NCBI GenBank assembly: GCA_963787285.1
Contig: CAWBCM010000003.1
Span: 124,001 to 188,000 of the forward strand
Reading direction: 5' to 3'
Source: JAHEJN01 sp963787285
GTDB lineage: Bacteria > Actinomycetota > Acidimicrobiia > Acidimicrobiales > JAHEJN01
DNA length: 64,000 nucleotides
The position numbers and the translations under genes were made by a program. The stretch's first letter is position 1. Each line of letters begins with the position of its first letter. Shown here in pieces: positions 27,597 to 36,250 of this stretch. The notes below the pieces were generated by a model. It was not told the origin of the DNA, did no database searches, and saw only the letters and a program-made list of their open reading frames with translations.

Positions 27597-28817
27597 GTGG
27601 AACCCGCAATCCGTCTCAGTCACGTCACCAAGACGTTCCGCCTCGAACACGCGAACCAGACCTCGCTGAAAGAGGCGATCGTCAAGATGCGCCGGCGCCA
27701 TCGCTACGAGGAGTTCCACGCCCTCGACGACGTGTCCTTCGACGTCACCGCCGGATCGGTTCTCGGCCTGGTGGGCCCCAACGGCTCCGGCAAGAGCACC
27801 CTGCTCAAGTGCTTGGCCCGCATTCTCACCCCCACGGAGGGATCGATAACGGTTCGCGGCCGCCTCGCCGCCCTGCTCGAGCTCGGTACCGGCTTCCATC
27901 CCGAGCTCTCCGGCCGAGACAACATCTACATGAACGGCTCGATCCTCGGACTCTCCAAGCGGGAGATCGACCGCCGGTACGAGGAGATCGTGGCGTGGTC
28001 CGAGCTCGAGCGGTTCATCGACAACCCCATCAAGACGTACTCGTCGGGCATGGTCGTGCGGCTCGGCTTCTCGGTCGCAACCACCCTCGACCCCGAGATC
28101 CTGCTGGTCGACGAGGTGCTGTCGGTCGGCGACATGAACTTCCGTCGCAAGTCGGCCGACAAGATGCGCTCGCTCATCTCGTCGGGCGCCACCATCGTGA
28201 TCGTGGCCCACGACCTGTCTGCGGTCCGCTCGATGTGCGACACGGCCGTTTCTCTCGAACACGGACGGGTCCGCGCCATGGGCGACGTCGAGTACGTGCT
28301 CGACGACTACCGCACGCGTATGCACGAGCTCAGCGACGCGAACGAGTCCGATCTGTCGGTGTCCCTGGGAGCGGTCAAGTCGACGACGCTGCTCGATCTC
28401 GACGGCAAACGCATCGTCGCCGCCGACGTCCGCCAGTCGTTCCGCCTCGCCGTGACCGTTGCCACCGACAAGCTCGGCGAGCCGGCGGTCCTGGCGGCCA
28501 CCCTGCGGGCAACCGACACGTCGGTGCTGGCCTATGTCTCGTCGGCCGACGTGCTGGTGCTCGAGCCGGGAAACGGCGACATCGACGTCACGCTGGCCGT
28601 CGACGAGCCACCCATCGGCGATGGCCTCTACACGTGGACGCTGGCGCTGCGCAGCGTCGACGGGCGCCGCCTGCTCGACCGACACGACTCGGCGATCGAC
28701 CTGGCGATCGGGGTCCAGTCCACGACCGCCACACAGGCCCGTTCGGTCCCCATGGTGATCGACGCGAAGTGGCACCACGAGCCCGCTCGTGCGGTCAATC
28801 CCGTGTCACGTCGCTGA
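27597..28817 (+). CDS. ABC transporter ATP-binding protein for polysaccharide export (Wzt-like)
   Basis: A 406-residue protein. The ATPase domain covers residues 1-240, with Walker A GPNGSGKST, signature YSSGMVVRLGFS, Walker B ILLVDEVLSVGD and the histidine of VAHDLSAV. A C-terminal domain of about 150 residues corresponds to the Wzt beta-sandwich that recognises the glycan end. The start is GTG 27597, one base after the permease stop. Its last 23 bases overlap the convergent glycosyltransferase gene. The C-terminal domain suggests export of a glycan with a specific terminal modification. Confidence 0.9.
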   Translation: MEPAIRLSHVTKTFRLEHANQTSLKEAIVKMRRRHRYEEFHALDDVSFDVTAGSVLGLVGPNGSGKSTLLKCLARILTPTEGSITVRGRLAALLELGTGFHPELSGRDNIYMNGSILGLSKREIDRRYEEIVAWSELERFIDNPIKTYSSGMVVRLGFSVATTLDPEILLVDEVLSVGDMNFRRKSADKMRSLISSGATIVIVAHDLSAVRSMCDTAVSLEHGRVRAMGDVEYVLDDYRTRMHELSDANESDLSVSLGAVKSTTLLDLDGKRIVAADVRQSFRLAVTVATDKLGEPAVLAATLRATDTSVLAYVSSADVLVLEPGNGDIDVTLAVDEPPIGDGLYTWTLALRSVDGRRLLDRHDSAIDLAIGVQSTTATQARSVPMVIDAKWHHEPARAVNPVSRR

Positions 28818-30342
28818 CCAGCTCGTTCACCCGCCTCGCGAAGACCTCGGGCGAGAAGCGCGGCGCGGCGGCCTGGGCGGCTGCGGCGAGCTCGGCCCGA
28901 TAGTGGGCATCGGCGATGACCTTCGACGTGTGATCGACCAGCTCGTCGACCGTGGTCCAGTGCAGTCCGGTCACCCCGTGCTCGACCGATTCGAGCTGCC
29001 CACCCGCGCCGATGACGATCGGCACGGCTCCCGCCGACATGGCTTCGACCGTCGTGATGCCGAAGTGCTCGAGACGATCGGGGTGACGCCCGGCGTCCTC
29101 GCCGAGGCCCGCGGCGTGCCAGTAGATCGATGCCCGGGCGTACAGCTCGGCGACTTCGGCGCCGGTGGCGTTCTCGTGGAAGACCACCTCGAGGCCGACC
29201 GCCGCCTCGCGTACCTGCTCGAGGTAGCGCCGACCTTCGGCGTCGACACCGCCGACCAGGTGGAGCTGCCAGTCGGTACCGGTGCGTGCGACCAGACGGC
29301 CGAACGCCTGGACCATCTCGAGCTGCTTCTTCGAATGGCCGGCCCTCGCGGCGAAGAACCGGCCCACCGACAGGATGATCGGCTGCTTGGCGCCGGGACG
29401 GTGCATCGTCACCGGCGGCTGGAGCGCGGTCACCTCGCATCGCCACAGCCGCTCGGCGTGTTCGCGCCCGTACTCCGAGTTCGAGATGATCCTGTCGTAG
29501 CTCGACAGATACCCGAGCCAGTGGCGGTCGGCCAGGAGTTGTGGGTAGGCGCCACGAAGCCGTGCGGCGACGCCGCGACCGACGCTGATGCCGACCACCG
29601 CTGCGCCAAGGCGGCGTCCGCCGACGGTCGCGGTGGCCGCGGTGCGCAACTCGATCTCGACGGGGCCTGCTTCGGCCACCTCGAGGTCGAGATCGACGTG
29701 AGCCACCCGCGACGCCCACCGTGATCGGCGGGGACCGATGTCGGCGACGGCCGCCCCGATGGGTCGGTCGCCCTGACGGCCGGTGATCTCGAGCTCGATG
29801 TGGGACAGACCTTCGGGCATGATCCGGGCGACGTCGAAGACGAGACGTTGGCGGCCGGCGGGCAGCTCGAGCGAGACGGTGGCGACGTCGGCGATCCACG
29901 AGCCCTGGCGTTGGAGCAGCCACTCCGGCTCGTCGAAACCGCTCTCGAGGCTCAGGCCGGTGCCGTCCTCGCCGACCAGCCGCCGACCGGCCTTGACCAA
30001 TGGCGTCAGCCAGCCCGGTGGCTTCGGCGGACCCGAAGGGAAGTGCACGACGTAGATGCCGTGGTCGGCCCGGTTGCGGAGCCTGCTCATGTACGACGCG
30101 TTGATGAACACGTCGACCGTGGCGGTTGCCGCCTCGGCTTGCTCGGTGTTGGTGCCGACCACCTCGACCGCAACACCCGTGAGATCGACGTGGAGACGCT
30201 CCTCGAGCAGCTCGCGATCGACGGTCTCGCCGGCGAACAGGACCACGTCGTGGTGGGGGGCCAACGCCTCGGCGATACCCGCGGCGTAGCGCTCACCACC
30301 GCCCATGGTCGACCAGTACCGGTTGTGGATGCCGACCCTCAT
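28795..30342 (-). CDS. Glycosyltransferase family 4 with inserted beta-rich domain
   Basis: A 515-residue protein. The N-terminus MRVGIHNRYWSTMGGGERYA is typical of GT4. The C-terminal nucleotide-sugar domain has ILSVGRFFAARAGHSKKQLE, LHLVGGVDAEGRRYL and the donor site EHFGITTVEAMSAGAVPIV. Between the two Rossmann domains, about residues 145-235, lies an extra beta-strand-rich stretch (VSLELPAGRQRLVFDVARI, HIELEITG, AHVDLDLEVAEAGPVEIEL) not found in ordinary GT4 enzymes. It may be a carbohydrate-binding insertion. ATG 30342 overlaps the stop of the upstream GT2 gene (ATGA). A longer open frame upstream is only antiparallel overlap. Confidence 0.8.
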   Translation of the reverse strand: MRVGIHNRYWSTMGGGERYAAGIAEALAPHHDVVLFAGETVDRELLEERLHVDLTGVAVEVVGTNTEQAEAATATVDVFINASYMSRLRNRADHGIYVVHFPSGPPKPPGWLTPLVKAGRRLVGEDGTGLSLESGFDEPEWLLQRQGSWIADVATVSLELPAGRQRLVFDVARIMPEGLSHIELEITGRQGDRPIGAAVADIGPRRSRWASRVAHVDLDLEVAEAGPVEIELRTAATATVGGRRLGAAVVGISVGRGVAARLRGAYPQLLADRHWLGYLSSYDRIISNSEYGREHAERLWRCEVTALQPPVTMHRPGAKQPIILSVGRFFAARAGHSKKQLEMVQAFGRLVARTGTDWQLHLVGGVDAEGRRYLEQVREAAVGLEVVFHENATGAEVAELYARASIYWHAAGLGEDAGRHPDRLEHFGITTVEAMSAGAVPIVIGAGGQLESVEHGVTGLHWTTVDELVDHTSKVIADAHYRAELAAAAQAAAPRFSPEVFARRVNELVSDVTRD

Positions 30343-31703
30343 CTGACCTCGACCCGCGCCGACCTCGACAGCTTTGCGTCGATCTCGGCTCCGGTTCGGA
30401 CGCTCGCGCGACCGATCCGGCGACGTTCCCCCAGAAGGTAGGGCAGCATCGTCACCCAGCCGCCGAAGCTTCGAAGTCGTGACCACACGAGCGAGAACTG
30501 GGGCCGTCGGCCCCGCAACAGCGGTCCGACGACGTCGCGCCGGGCGTAGGCACCGGTCGACCACAGGAAGCGCAGCGGCGATCGCCATGCCAGGTCGGTC
30601 GGTGCGTTCTTGGTCAACACGGCGAGTCGATTCCGTTCGGTGAAGTAACGGAAGGTGTCGGAGCCCTCGACCGAGGTAGCGGCGTGCAGGTGCCGCACCT
30701 GCGACTCGGGAATGTAGCGATACCGCCAGCCTCGATGCTGACCCCTCCAGGAGAGGTCGATGTCCTCGTAGTACAGGAAGAAGCGCTCGTCGAAGAGGCC
30801 CACGTCGGTCAGGTACTCGGGCCGGAACAGGACGGCGGCACCACACCACGCAAACACCTCGCCCGGCGTGTCGAACGCCGGTCCATCGGGCTGGAGGTAG
30901 CCGCGGTCGGCGCCCGATCCGTCGGTCATCACCACCGATCCGGCGTTGTTGACCAGCGAGTACGCCGGCCCGGTCACCTCGAAAGCGACGCTGGTCGGGG
31001 TCGTTTCGACGGCGGTCACGACCCGACCGCTGTTCGTGGTGACGACGAAGGACTCCACCCGATCGACTCGCACCGCCTCGATCTCGACCTGCCAGGGGCC
31101 CGGATCGGCACGGTCGGTCACCGGTATCGACAGGGTGCCTCCCGAGGAGGTCCATCGGAACAGATGGCGCTGGGGATCGTGCTCGATGCCGTGTACGGCA
31201 TCGCCGGACAGCGCTCCGAGCACGTCGACACCATCGACCCTGACGGCCACGAGCCGAACGCCGAGCGACCGAGGATCACCGGGCGCGGCAACCATGCGCG
31301 GCGTCTCCAGGGTGACATCGACGAACCGCGAGGCCAGCAGGATCTTCGGACAGGTGGCACCGACGCGGAGGTCGTCGTCGAAGCCGGCCACCAGTGGGGC
31401 CAGCCAATCGGGCTCGACGAAGGCGTCACTGTTCACCAGGCCGACGAAATCGACGTCGGTGAGTGTGGTGAGCGCCAGATTGTTGGCCGGGAATCCGGTG
31501 TTCGCAGGAGAATCGATGATCCGGACGGCCGGAAAGCGCTCGGCGACCAACCGCCGGCTGTCGTCGGTGGATGCGTTGTCGATCATCACCAGATCGAGTC
31601 GATCGCGTGGCCACACCGTTGCCTCGAGAGCCGAGAACGTGCGCTCGAGTAGCCGTCCGCCGTTGTAGTTCAGCACGACCACGCGGACGCGAGGTTGGCT
31701 CAT
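30339..31703 (-). CDS. Glycosyltransferase family 2 with inserted beta-rich domain
   Basis: A 454-residue protein of the rhamnosyltransferase-like GT2 type. VRVVVLNYNGGRLLERTFSAL, VMIDNASTDDSRRLV, and NSDAFVEPDWLAPL give the donor site, and FLYYEDIDLSWRGQHRGW the acceptor motif. Between them, about residues 125-275, is an insertion of some 140 residues rich in beta strands (GPWQVEIEAVRVDRVESFVV, TSVAFEVTGPAYSLVNNAG). The neighbouring GT4 also has an inserted beta domain. Both could bind the growing chain. It leads a two-gene operon and is divergent from the GT39-like membrane protein. Confidence 0.8.
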   Translation of the reverse strand: MSQPRVRVVVLNYNGGRLLERTFSALEATVWPRDRLDLVMIDNASTDDSRRLVAERFPAVRIIDSPANTGFPANNLALTTLTDVDFVGLVNSDAFVEPDWLAPLVAGFDDDLRVGATCPKILLASRFVDVTLETPRMVAAPGDPRSLGVRLVAVRVDGVDVLGALSGDAVHGIEHDPQRHLFRWTSSGGTLSIPVTDRADPGPWQVEIEAVRVDRVESFVVTTNSGRVVTAVETTPTSVAFEVTGPAYSLVNNAGSVVMTDGSGADRGYLQPDGPAFDTPGEVFAWCGAAVLFRPEYLTDVGLFDERFFLYYEDIDLSWRGQHRGWRYRYIPESQVRHLHAATSVEGSDTFRYFTERNRLAVLTKNAPTDLAWRSPLRFLWSTGAYARRDVVGPLLRGRRPQFSLVWSRLRSFGGWVTMLPYLLGERRRIGRASVRTGAEIDAKLSRSARVEVR

Positions 31704-31757
31704 GGGGGGATGTTTACCACGGGCCCACCCGTGTCCCTCACCTCCGGCGACCAGGGC

Positions 31758-31763
31758 TAAGCT
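31758..31763 (+). promoter_or_regulatory. Putative -10 box TAAGCT before a leaderless upstream ORF
   Basis: TAAGCT ends 6 bases before ATG 31770, the start of a 16-codon ORF overlapping the next gene. Confidence 0.5.
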
Positions 31764-31769
31764 CGCTCG

Positions 31770-31820
31770 ATGCCGTCTCCAGGCCAGTCGCTGTTCGAAC
31801 CCGCTCCCGCCGACGAGTGA
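31770..31820 (+). CDS. Putative leaderless upstream ORF, 16 codons
   Basis: MPSPGQSLFEPAPADE ends in TGA at 31818-31820, overlapping GTG 31817 of the membrane glycosyltransferase (GTGA). A -10 box lies 6 bases before its ATG. It may couple translation of the main gene. An alternative is that the peptide is the true N-terminus of the main protein and a base error separates them. Confidence 0.4.
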   Translation: MPSPGQSLFEPAPADE

Positions 31821-33832
31821 ACGGCCTGCTCCAGCGGCTTCGAACCCTCGATCTCGATCGAGGACCGCAGCGGTCCATCACGTTGTCCGAGGCGGTCCTC
31901 TGCTCGCTGATCGCCGTTGTCGCATTGACCGGGTGGGCATCGCTGGGCCTGGCCATCGCCGGCAACCTCGATCGTGTTGCGCTTCTCGTCGTTGCCGTCC
32001 TCGGCGCCGTCCTCGTCGGCCTCGCGTTCCACCGCTGGCCTCCACCGTCGGTGGTGCTCGACCACGGCGACGTGGTCGTTCTGGCCGTCTGTGTCATCGC
32101 AGCGGTCTTCTACCTGCCGGGCGCCGACTACCTCTTCGGCGACAAGGACCCGGGCGTCTACGCAACCCATGCCTTCGCCATCGCTCGTCACGGCTCGACC
32201 GAGATCCCCGACGAGGTGGGCGTTCGCCTCACCGGTTTCGACGGTGGGTATCCGCAGGGCGGCCGCTTCGCCGGCTACTGGTACTCCTCGAACGACCGGG
32301 TGGCGACCCTGCCCCAGTTCTTCCACATGTTCCCCTCGCTCCTGGCGACCGTGAAGCTGGTGTTCGGTTCGGCGGCGGTCCTGCAGGCCAACCCGATCAT
32401 CGGCGTCCTCTCGATCGGCACCCTGACCGCAGCGGCGCGGCGGGCGTTCGGCATCGTGGTCGCCGGTGTCGCCGGCCTGGTGATGGCGACCAACATGATC
32501 AACGTCTTCTTCGCCAAGTGGCCCAGTACCGAGACCCTCGCCCAACTGCTGCTCGCCGGCATGGCACTGCTGGTGATCCTCGCCCTGCAGACACGTTGGG
32601 CACCCTTCGCCCTCCTCGCAGGAACGCTGGCGTCGATCAGCTTCCTCAACCGTCCCGATGGCGTCCTGATCATGTTGCTGGCCATCGGTGCCATTGCCTT
32701 CGCCGTGGCCACCTTCGTCGACACTCGTCTGGTCGTGGCCGGGCTGGTGGGTGTGCTCGCCCCACTGCCATGGGTGTGGTTCCAGGCCTACGAACGAAAC
32801 GCCGCGTACGCCCGCGGCAACGGCGTGCCGTCGGATCGGGTGGTCGTGGCGCTGGCGGTGGCCGCTCTCGTGGGCGGCCTCGGTATCCGACGTTTCGCCC
32901 CGGGTCTCCTCCCCCGGCTGGTGCCCCGTTCGCAGTTGGCCTGGCAGCGGCTGGCGCTGGCCACGCTGGTCACCGTCGGGGCCTGGGCCGCGTTCTCCGG
33001 CCTGCGCCGGCGGCTGCTCGGGGAGGCCATCCAGCGCCTGCCGGGTCGTCCGGAGCTGGCGACCCTCGACGAGGTGAACCTGCGTCGGCTGTTCTTCTTC
33101 TTCAATCCCGCCGGCCTGATTCTGTTCTGGATCGGTGTCACCGTCGTCGTCGTCGTCCACCGCCGTCGCGAGGCATGGGTGCTCCTCGCTCCCGGGCTGG
33201 CCCTGGTTCCCGTCTACGTCTGGAAGGCTCGGATCTCACCTCGACTGATGTGGTGGGGCCGGCGCTTCGTTCCTGCCGTCACGCCGGCGATCGCCATCGT
33301 GATCGCCGTGGCTGCGGTCTGGCTGCTGGTCCGCCGCGGCCGCTGGGAGTGGGTCGGTCGCCTGGTGGCGATCGGGTGCATGACGGTCGTGCTCGGCACG
33401 CAGCTCTACCAGTCGCATCGCCTCATCGGCTACCGCGAATGGGACGGATCGGGCGGGTTCCTCGAACAGGTCGAGGATCTCGCCGGTGGCGACGACGTCG
33501 TGCTCGTCTGGGAGTCACCCACGAGCTTCGTGTCCCCGAGTGCACTGGCGGCGGGCGCCATGTGGTTCATCCATGACCGCAACAGCCTCACCCTGCGAGC
33601 CGAACCGACCCCCAACGACCTCGACCGCATCGCCGACGCCTTCCCCGGCGATCGGCTGATCGTGTTCACTCACACCGTCGACCTGCCCCCGAACCTCGAC
33701 CCGACCCGACTCGAGCCCATCGGCGTCGTGGCGGCCGACGTGACCCAGTGGGGTGAGGCCGGCGCCACGGTTCCGTTGTTCTTCAACACGTTCCCGCTGG
33801 AGATGACCGCCTGGAGCTTCGACCGCAACTGA
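31817..33832 (+). CDS. Polytopic membrane glycosyltransferase, GT39/GT-C-like
   Basis: A 671-residue protein with about a dozen membrane helices. After the second or third helix comes an extracytoplasmic loop with FGDKDPGVYATHAFAIARHG, an acidic motif like that of GT-C enzymes that use polyprenyl-phosphate sugars. The C-terminal 150 residues are soluble and extracytoplasmic. The start is GTG 31817, with no Shine-Dalgarno sequence, and is overlapped by the stop of a short upstream ORF. The gene ends 20 bases from the convergent rmlD. The transferred sugar is not known. Confidence 0.75.
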   Translation: MNGLLQRLRTLDLDRGPQRSITLSEAVLCSLIAVVALTGWASLGLAIAGNLDRVALLVVAVLGAVLVGLAFHRWPPPSVVLDHGDVVVLAVCVIAAVFYLPGADYLFGDKDPGVYATHAFAIARHGSTEIPDEVGVRLTGFDGGYPQGGRFAGYWYSSNDRVATLPQFFHMFPSLLATVKLVFGSAAVLQANPIIGVLSIGTLTAAARRAFGIVVAGVAGLVMATNMINVFFAKWPSTETLAQLLLAGMALLVILALQTRWAPFALLAGTLASISFLNRPDGVLIMLLAIGAIAFAVATFVDTRLVVAGLVGVLAPLPWVWFQAYERNAAYARGNGVPSDRVVVALAVAALVGGLGIRRFAPGLLPRLVPRSQLAWQRLALATLVTVGAWAAFSGLRRRLLGEAIQRLPGRPELATLDEVNLRRLFFFFNPAGLILFWIGVTVVVVVHRRREAWVLLAPGLALVPVYVWKARISPRLMWWGRRFVPAVTPAIAIVIAVAAVWLLVRRGRWEWVGRLVAIGCMTVVLGTQLYQSHRLIGYREWDGSGGFLEQVEDLAGGDDVVLVWESPTSFVSPSALAAGAMWFIHDRNSLTLRAEPTPNDLDRIADAFPGDRLIVFTHTVDLPPNLDPTRLEPIGVVAADVTQWGEAGATVPLFFNTFPLEMTAWSFDRN

Positions 33833-33852
33833 CCCGTCGCGGCCGGTCCGGT

Positions 33853-34698
33853 TCAGTCGAGGTTCGCGATCAGCTCACGGAGGGGGTCTCGGAAGTCGCG
33901 GGTGGGTGGTTTCCCGGCCGCGCGCCAGGCGGCATTGTCGAGCACCGAGTTGGCCGGACGCGGAGCGGGGCGCGGCGGATCGAGATCGGCGGTGGCACAC
34001 GGCGAGACCCGGTCGGGGTCATGACCGGCGACGGCGAGGACCTCCCGTGCGAACTCGTACCACGACACCACACCCTGGTTGGTGAGATGGAAGATTCCGG
34101 CCCTTCGTTCGTCGGCCAGCTCGACGAGCGCCGGTGCGATGTCGGCGGTGAAGCTCGGGTGGCCACGCTGGTCGTCGACGAAGGTCAGTTGCGGATGCGA
34201 GTCGGCCAGTCTCAGGATGGTCTTCACCATGTTCGGCCCGTGTGCGCCGCACAGCCACGAGGTGCGCACGATGGTGGCGTCGGGCCCGACCGCCAGCTCA
34301 CCCTCGAGCTTCGATCGACCGTAGACCGACCGGGGATGGGTGGGGTCGGTCTCGACGTAGGGGTCGGGCTTGGTACCCGAGAACACATAGTCGGTGGAGA
34401 CGTGCACGAGATGGGCGCCGACCGCCGCTGCCGCCGAGGCGAGGAGGCCGGGAGCGACTCCGTTCACGGCATGGGCCAGCTCGACGTTGGTCTCACAGGC
34501 GTCGACCGCCGTGTAGGCCGCACAGTTCACGATGATCGACGGCTCGACCGCCCGGACGAGGTCACGCACCGCGGTGTCGTCGGTGATGTCGAGGGCACCG
34601 CGATCGACACCTACGGCGCGGTCACCGAACGCCGTGACGACGTCGGTGCCCAGTTGGCCCGAGGCTCCGGTGACCAGAACCGGTCGGAGGTCGCTCAC
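33853..34698 (-). CDS. rmlD: dTDP-4-dehydrorhamnose reductase
   Basis: A 281-residue SDR that makes dTDP-L-rhamnose, the last step of the pathway. It has VLVTGASGQLGTDVV, the VNCAAYTAVDACE segment, the STDYVFSGT motif and the catalytic YGRSKLEGE. The start is GTG 34698, 7 bases after the rmlB stop. It is the last gene of the operon rmlA-rmlC-rmlB-rmlD. Confidence 0.93.
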   Translation of the reverse strand: MSDLRPVLVTGASGQLGTDVVTAFGDRAVGVDRGALDITDDTAVRDLVRAVEPSIIVNCAAYTAVDACETNVELAHAVNGVAPGLLASAAAAVGAHLVHVSTDYVFSGTKPDPYVETDPTHPRSVYGRSKLEGELAVGPDATIVRTSWLCGAHGPNMVKTILRLADSHPQLTFVDDQRGHPSFTADIAPALVELADERRAGIFHLTNQGVVSWYEFAREVLAVAGHDPDRVSPCATADLDPPRPAPRPANSVLDNAAWRAAGKPPTRDFRDPLRELIANLD

Positions 34699-34705
34699 GG
34701 CCCGC

Positions 34706-35662
34706 TCATGCGGTCTTGAGCGGTTCCCACCACGGGCGGTTGTCGCGGTACCAGGCCACGGTGGCCTCGAGCGCTTCGTCGAAGGTGCGCTGCGTGGCCC
34801 AGCCGAGGGCCGCGATCTTCGACGTGTCGATGCTGTAGCGGCGATCGTGGCCGAGGCGGTCCTCGACGTAGGTGATGCGCGACTCGTCGGCCCCACACAG
34901 GTCGAGGATCCGTTCGGTCAACACGCGGTTGGTCACCTCGTTCCCGGCGCCGATGTTGTACACCTCGCCGACGGTCCCCTGACGCAGCACCAGGTCGACG
35001 GCGCGGCAGTTGTCGTCGACGTAACACCAGTCGCGGATGTTGAGGCCGTCGCCGTACAAGGGGACATTCAGCCCATCGAGCAGATTGGTCACGAACAACG
35101 GAATGACCTTCTCGGGGTACTGGCGAGGGCCGAACTGGTTGGACGAGCGGGTCACCACCACCGGGAGGTCGTGGGTGCTGAAGTACGACAACGCGATCAG
35201 GTCACTGCCGGCCTTCGACGCCGAGTAGGGCGACCGGGGCTCGAGCGGATCGGCCTCGACCGAAGAGCCCTCCTCCACCGAGCCGTACACCTCGTCGGTG
35301 GAGATGTGCAGCAGGCGCTGCACGCCCACCTGACGGGCCACGTCGCAGACCACGTTGGTGCCGAGACAGTTGGTGCGGACGAACTCGTCGGGCGCGACGA
35401 TCGAGCGATCGACGTGGCTCTCGGCGGCGAAGTGCACCACGAGATCGTGGCCGTCCATCGCAGCGAGCACGGCGTCGCGATCACAGATGTCGCCGCGGAC
35501 GAAGCGGTAGCGGGCGTCGTCGGCGATCTCTGCGAGGTTGGCCAGGTTGCCGGCGTAGGTGAGCGCGTCGTACACCGTGACGTGATCGTCGTGGTTGGCC
35601 AACAGCCACTGCACGTAGTTCGATCCGATGAAGCCGGCACCGCCGGTGACGAGGACACGCAT
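34706..35662 (-). CDS. rmlB: dTDP-glucose 4,6-dehydratase
   Basis: A 318-residue extended SDR that converts dTDP-glucose to dTDP-4-keto-6-deoxyglucose. MRVLVTGGAGFIGSNYVQWL is the NAD site, HFAAESHVDRSI and STDEVYGSVEEG the substrate and catalytic region, YSASKAGSD the YxxxK pair, and RSSNQFGPRQYPEKVIPLFV and IRDWCYVDDNCRA are family signatures. GGAG lies 10 bases before ATG 35662. Second step of dTDP-L-rhamnose synthesis. Confidence 0.95.
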   Translation of the reverse strand: MRVLVTGGAGFIGSNYVQWLLANHDDHVTVYDALTYAGNLANLAEIADDARYRFVRGDICDRDAVLAAMDGHDLVVHFAAESHVDRSIVAPDEFVRTNCLGTNVVCDVARQVGVQRLLHISTDEVYGSVEEGSSVEADPLEPRSPYSASKAGSDLIALSYFSTHDLPVVVTRSSNQFGPRQYPEKVIPLFVTNLLDGLNVPLYGDGLNIRDWCYVDDNCRAVDLVLRQGTVGEVYNIGAGNEVTNRVLTERILDLCGADESRITYVEDRLGHDRRYSIDTSKIAALGWATQRTFDEALEATVAWYRDNRPWWEPLKTA

Positions 35663-35680
35663 GTGGTTGGTTCTCCGAAG

Positions 35681-36250
35681 TCAGGTGGTGCGAAGGCCTG
35701 GATGGGGTCGCCACTGTGGTTCGATGTCGGCCCGGCGGGGATTCGCCTTGTCGCGGGGCGACAGGACCGGATCGGTGACGCCCCAGTCGGCCCCGATCTG
35801 GGGGTCGTCGTAGGCCACACCGAGCTCATCGGCGGGGTTGTAGTAGCCGTCGACGAGGTAGGTGATGGTCATGTCGGTGAGGGCGGCGAAGCCGTGGGCG
35901 ACTCCGGGCGGGATGTAGATGCCGTTGTGGCTGAAGGATCCGTCGGACTGCAGGCCGAGGTCGATCATGACCGTCGCTCCGTCGGTGGGGCCGCCCTCTC
36001 GCAGATCGTGCAGTACGACCCGGCACGAGCCGAAGGGCACGTACCAGTAGTCGCTCTGGTGGAGGTGGTAGTGCAGGCCGACGATGGCACCGGCCTGACG
36101 GTCGGCGCGGTTGCCCTGGATCATTTCGCGTTGGCCACCGAACCAGCTGCGGCGGTAGGTCTCGACGAACACGCCGCGTTCGTCACCATGGATGTCGGGT
36201 TCGACGACGACGACGCCGTCGATGGCGGCATGAGGATGGAGCTTCGGCAC
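35681..36250 (-). CDS. rmlC: dTDP-4-dehydrorhamnose 3,5-epimerase
   Basis: A 189-residue cupin-fold enzyme. DIHGDERGVFVETYRRSWF and QGNRADRQAGAIVGLHYH carry the catalytic histidine, and the second conserved block is YIPPGVAHGFAAL. It performs the third step of the dTDP-L-rhamnose pathway. Its ATG 36250 directly abuts the rmlA stop. The DxGNRADRQAG form is slightly different from the more common QDNxSxSxxGVLRGLHYQ but fits actinobacterial homologues. Confidence 0.92.
   Translation of the reverse strand: MPKLHPHAAIDGVVVVEPDIHGDERGVFVETYRRSWFGGQREMIQGNRADRQAGAIVGLHYHLHQSDYWYVPFGSCRVVLHDLREGGPTDGATVMIDLGLQSDGSFSHNGIYIPPGVAHGFAALTDMTITYLVDGYYNPADELGVAYDDPQIGADWGVTDPVLSPRDKANPRRADIEPQWRPHPGLRTT

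Noticed and set aside
28795..31155. Longer start for the GT4 at 28795
   Set aside because: The extension overlaps the GT2 gene in another frame and has no homology. ATG 30342 starts the conserved GT4 N-terminus.
31757..33160. Minus-strand frame of 467 codons
   Set aside because: It is antisense to the membrane glycosyltransferase and rich in charged residues, as expected from shadow frames.
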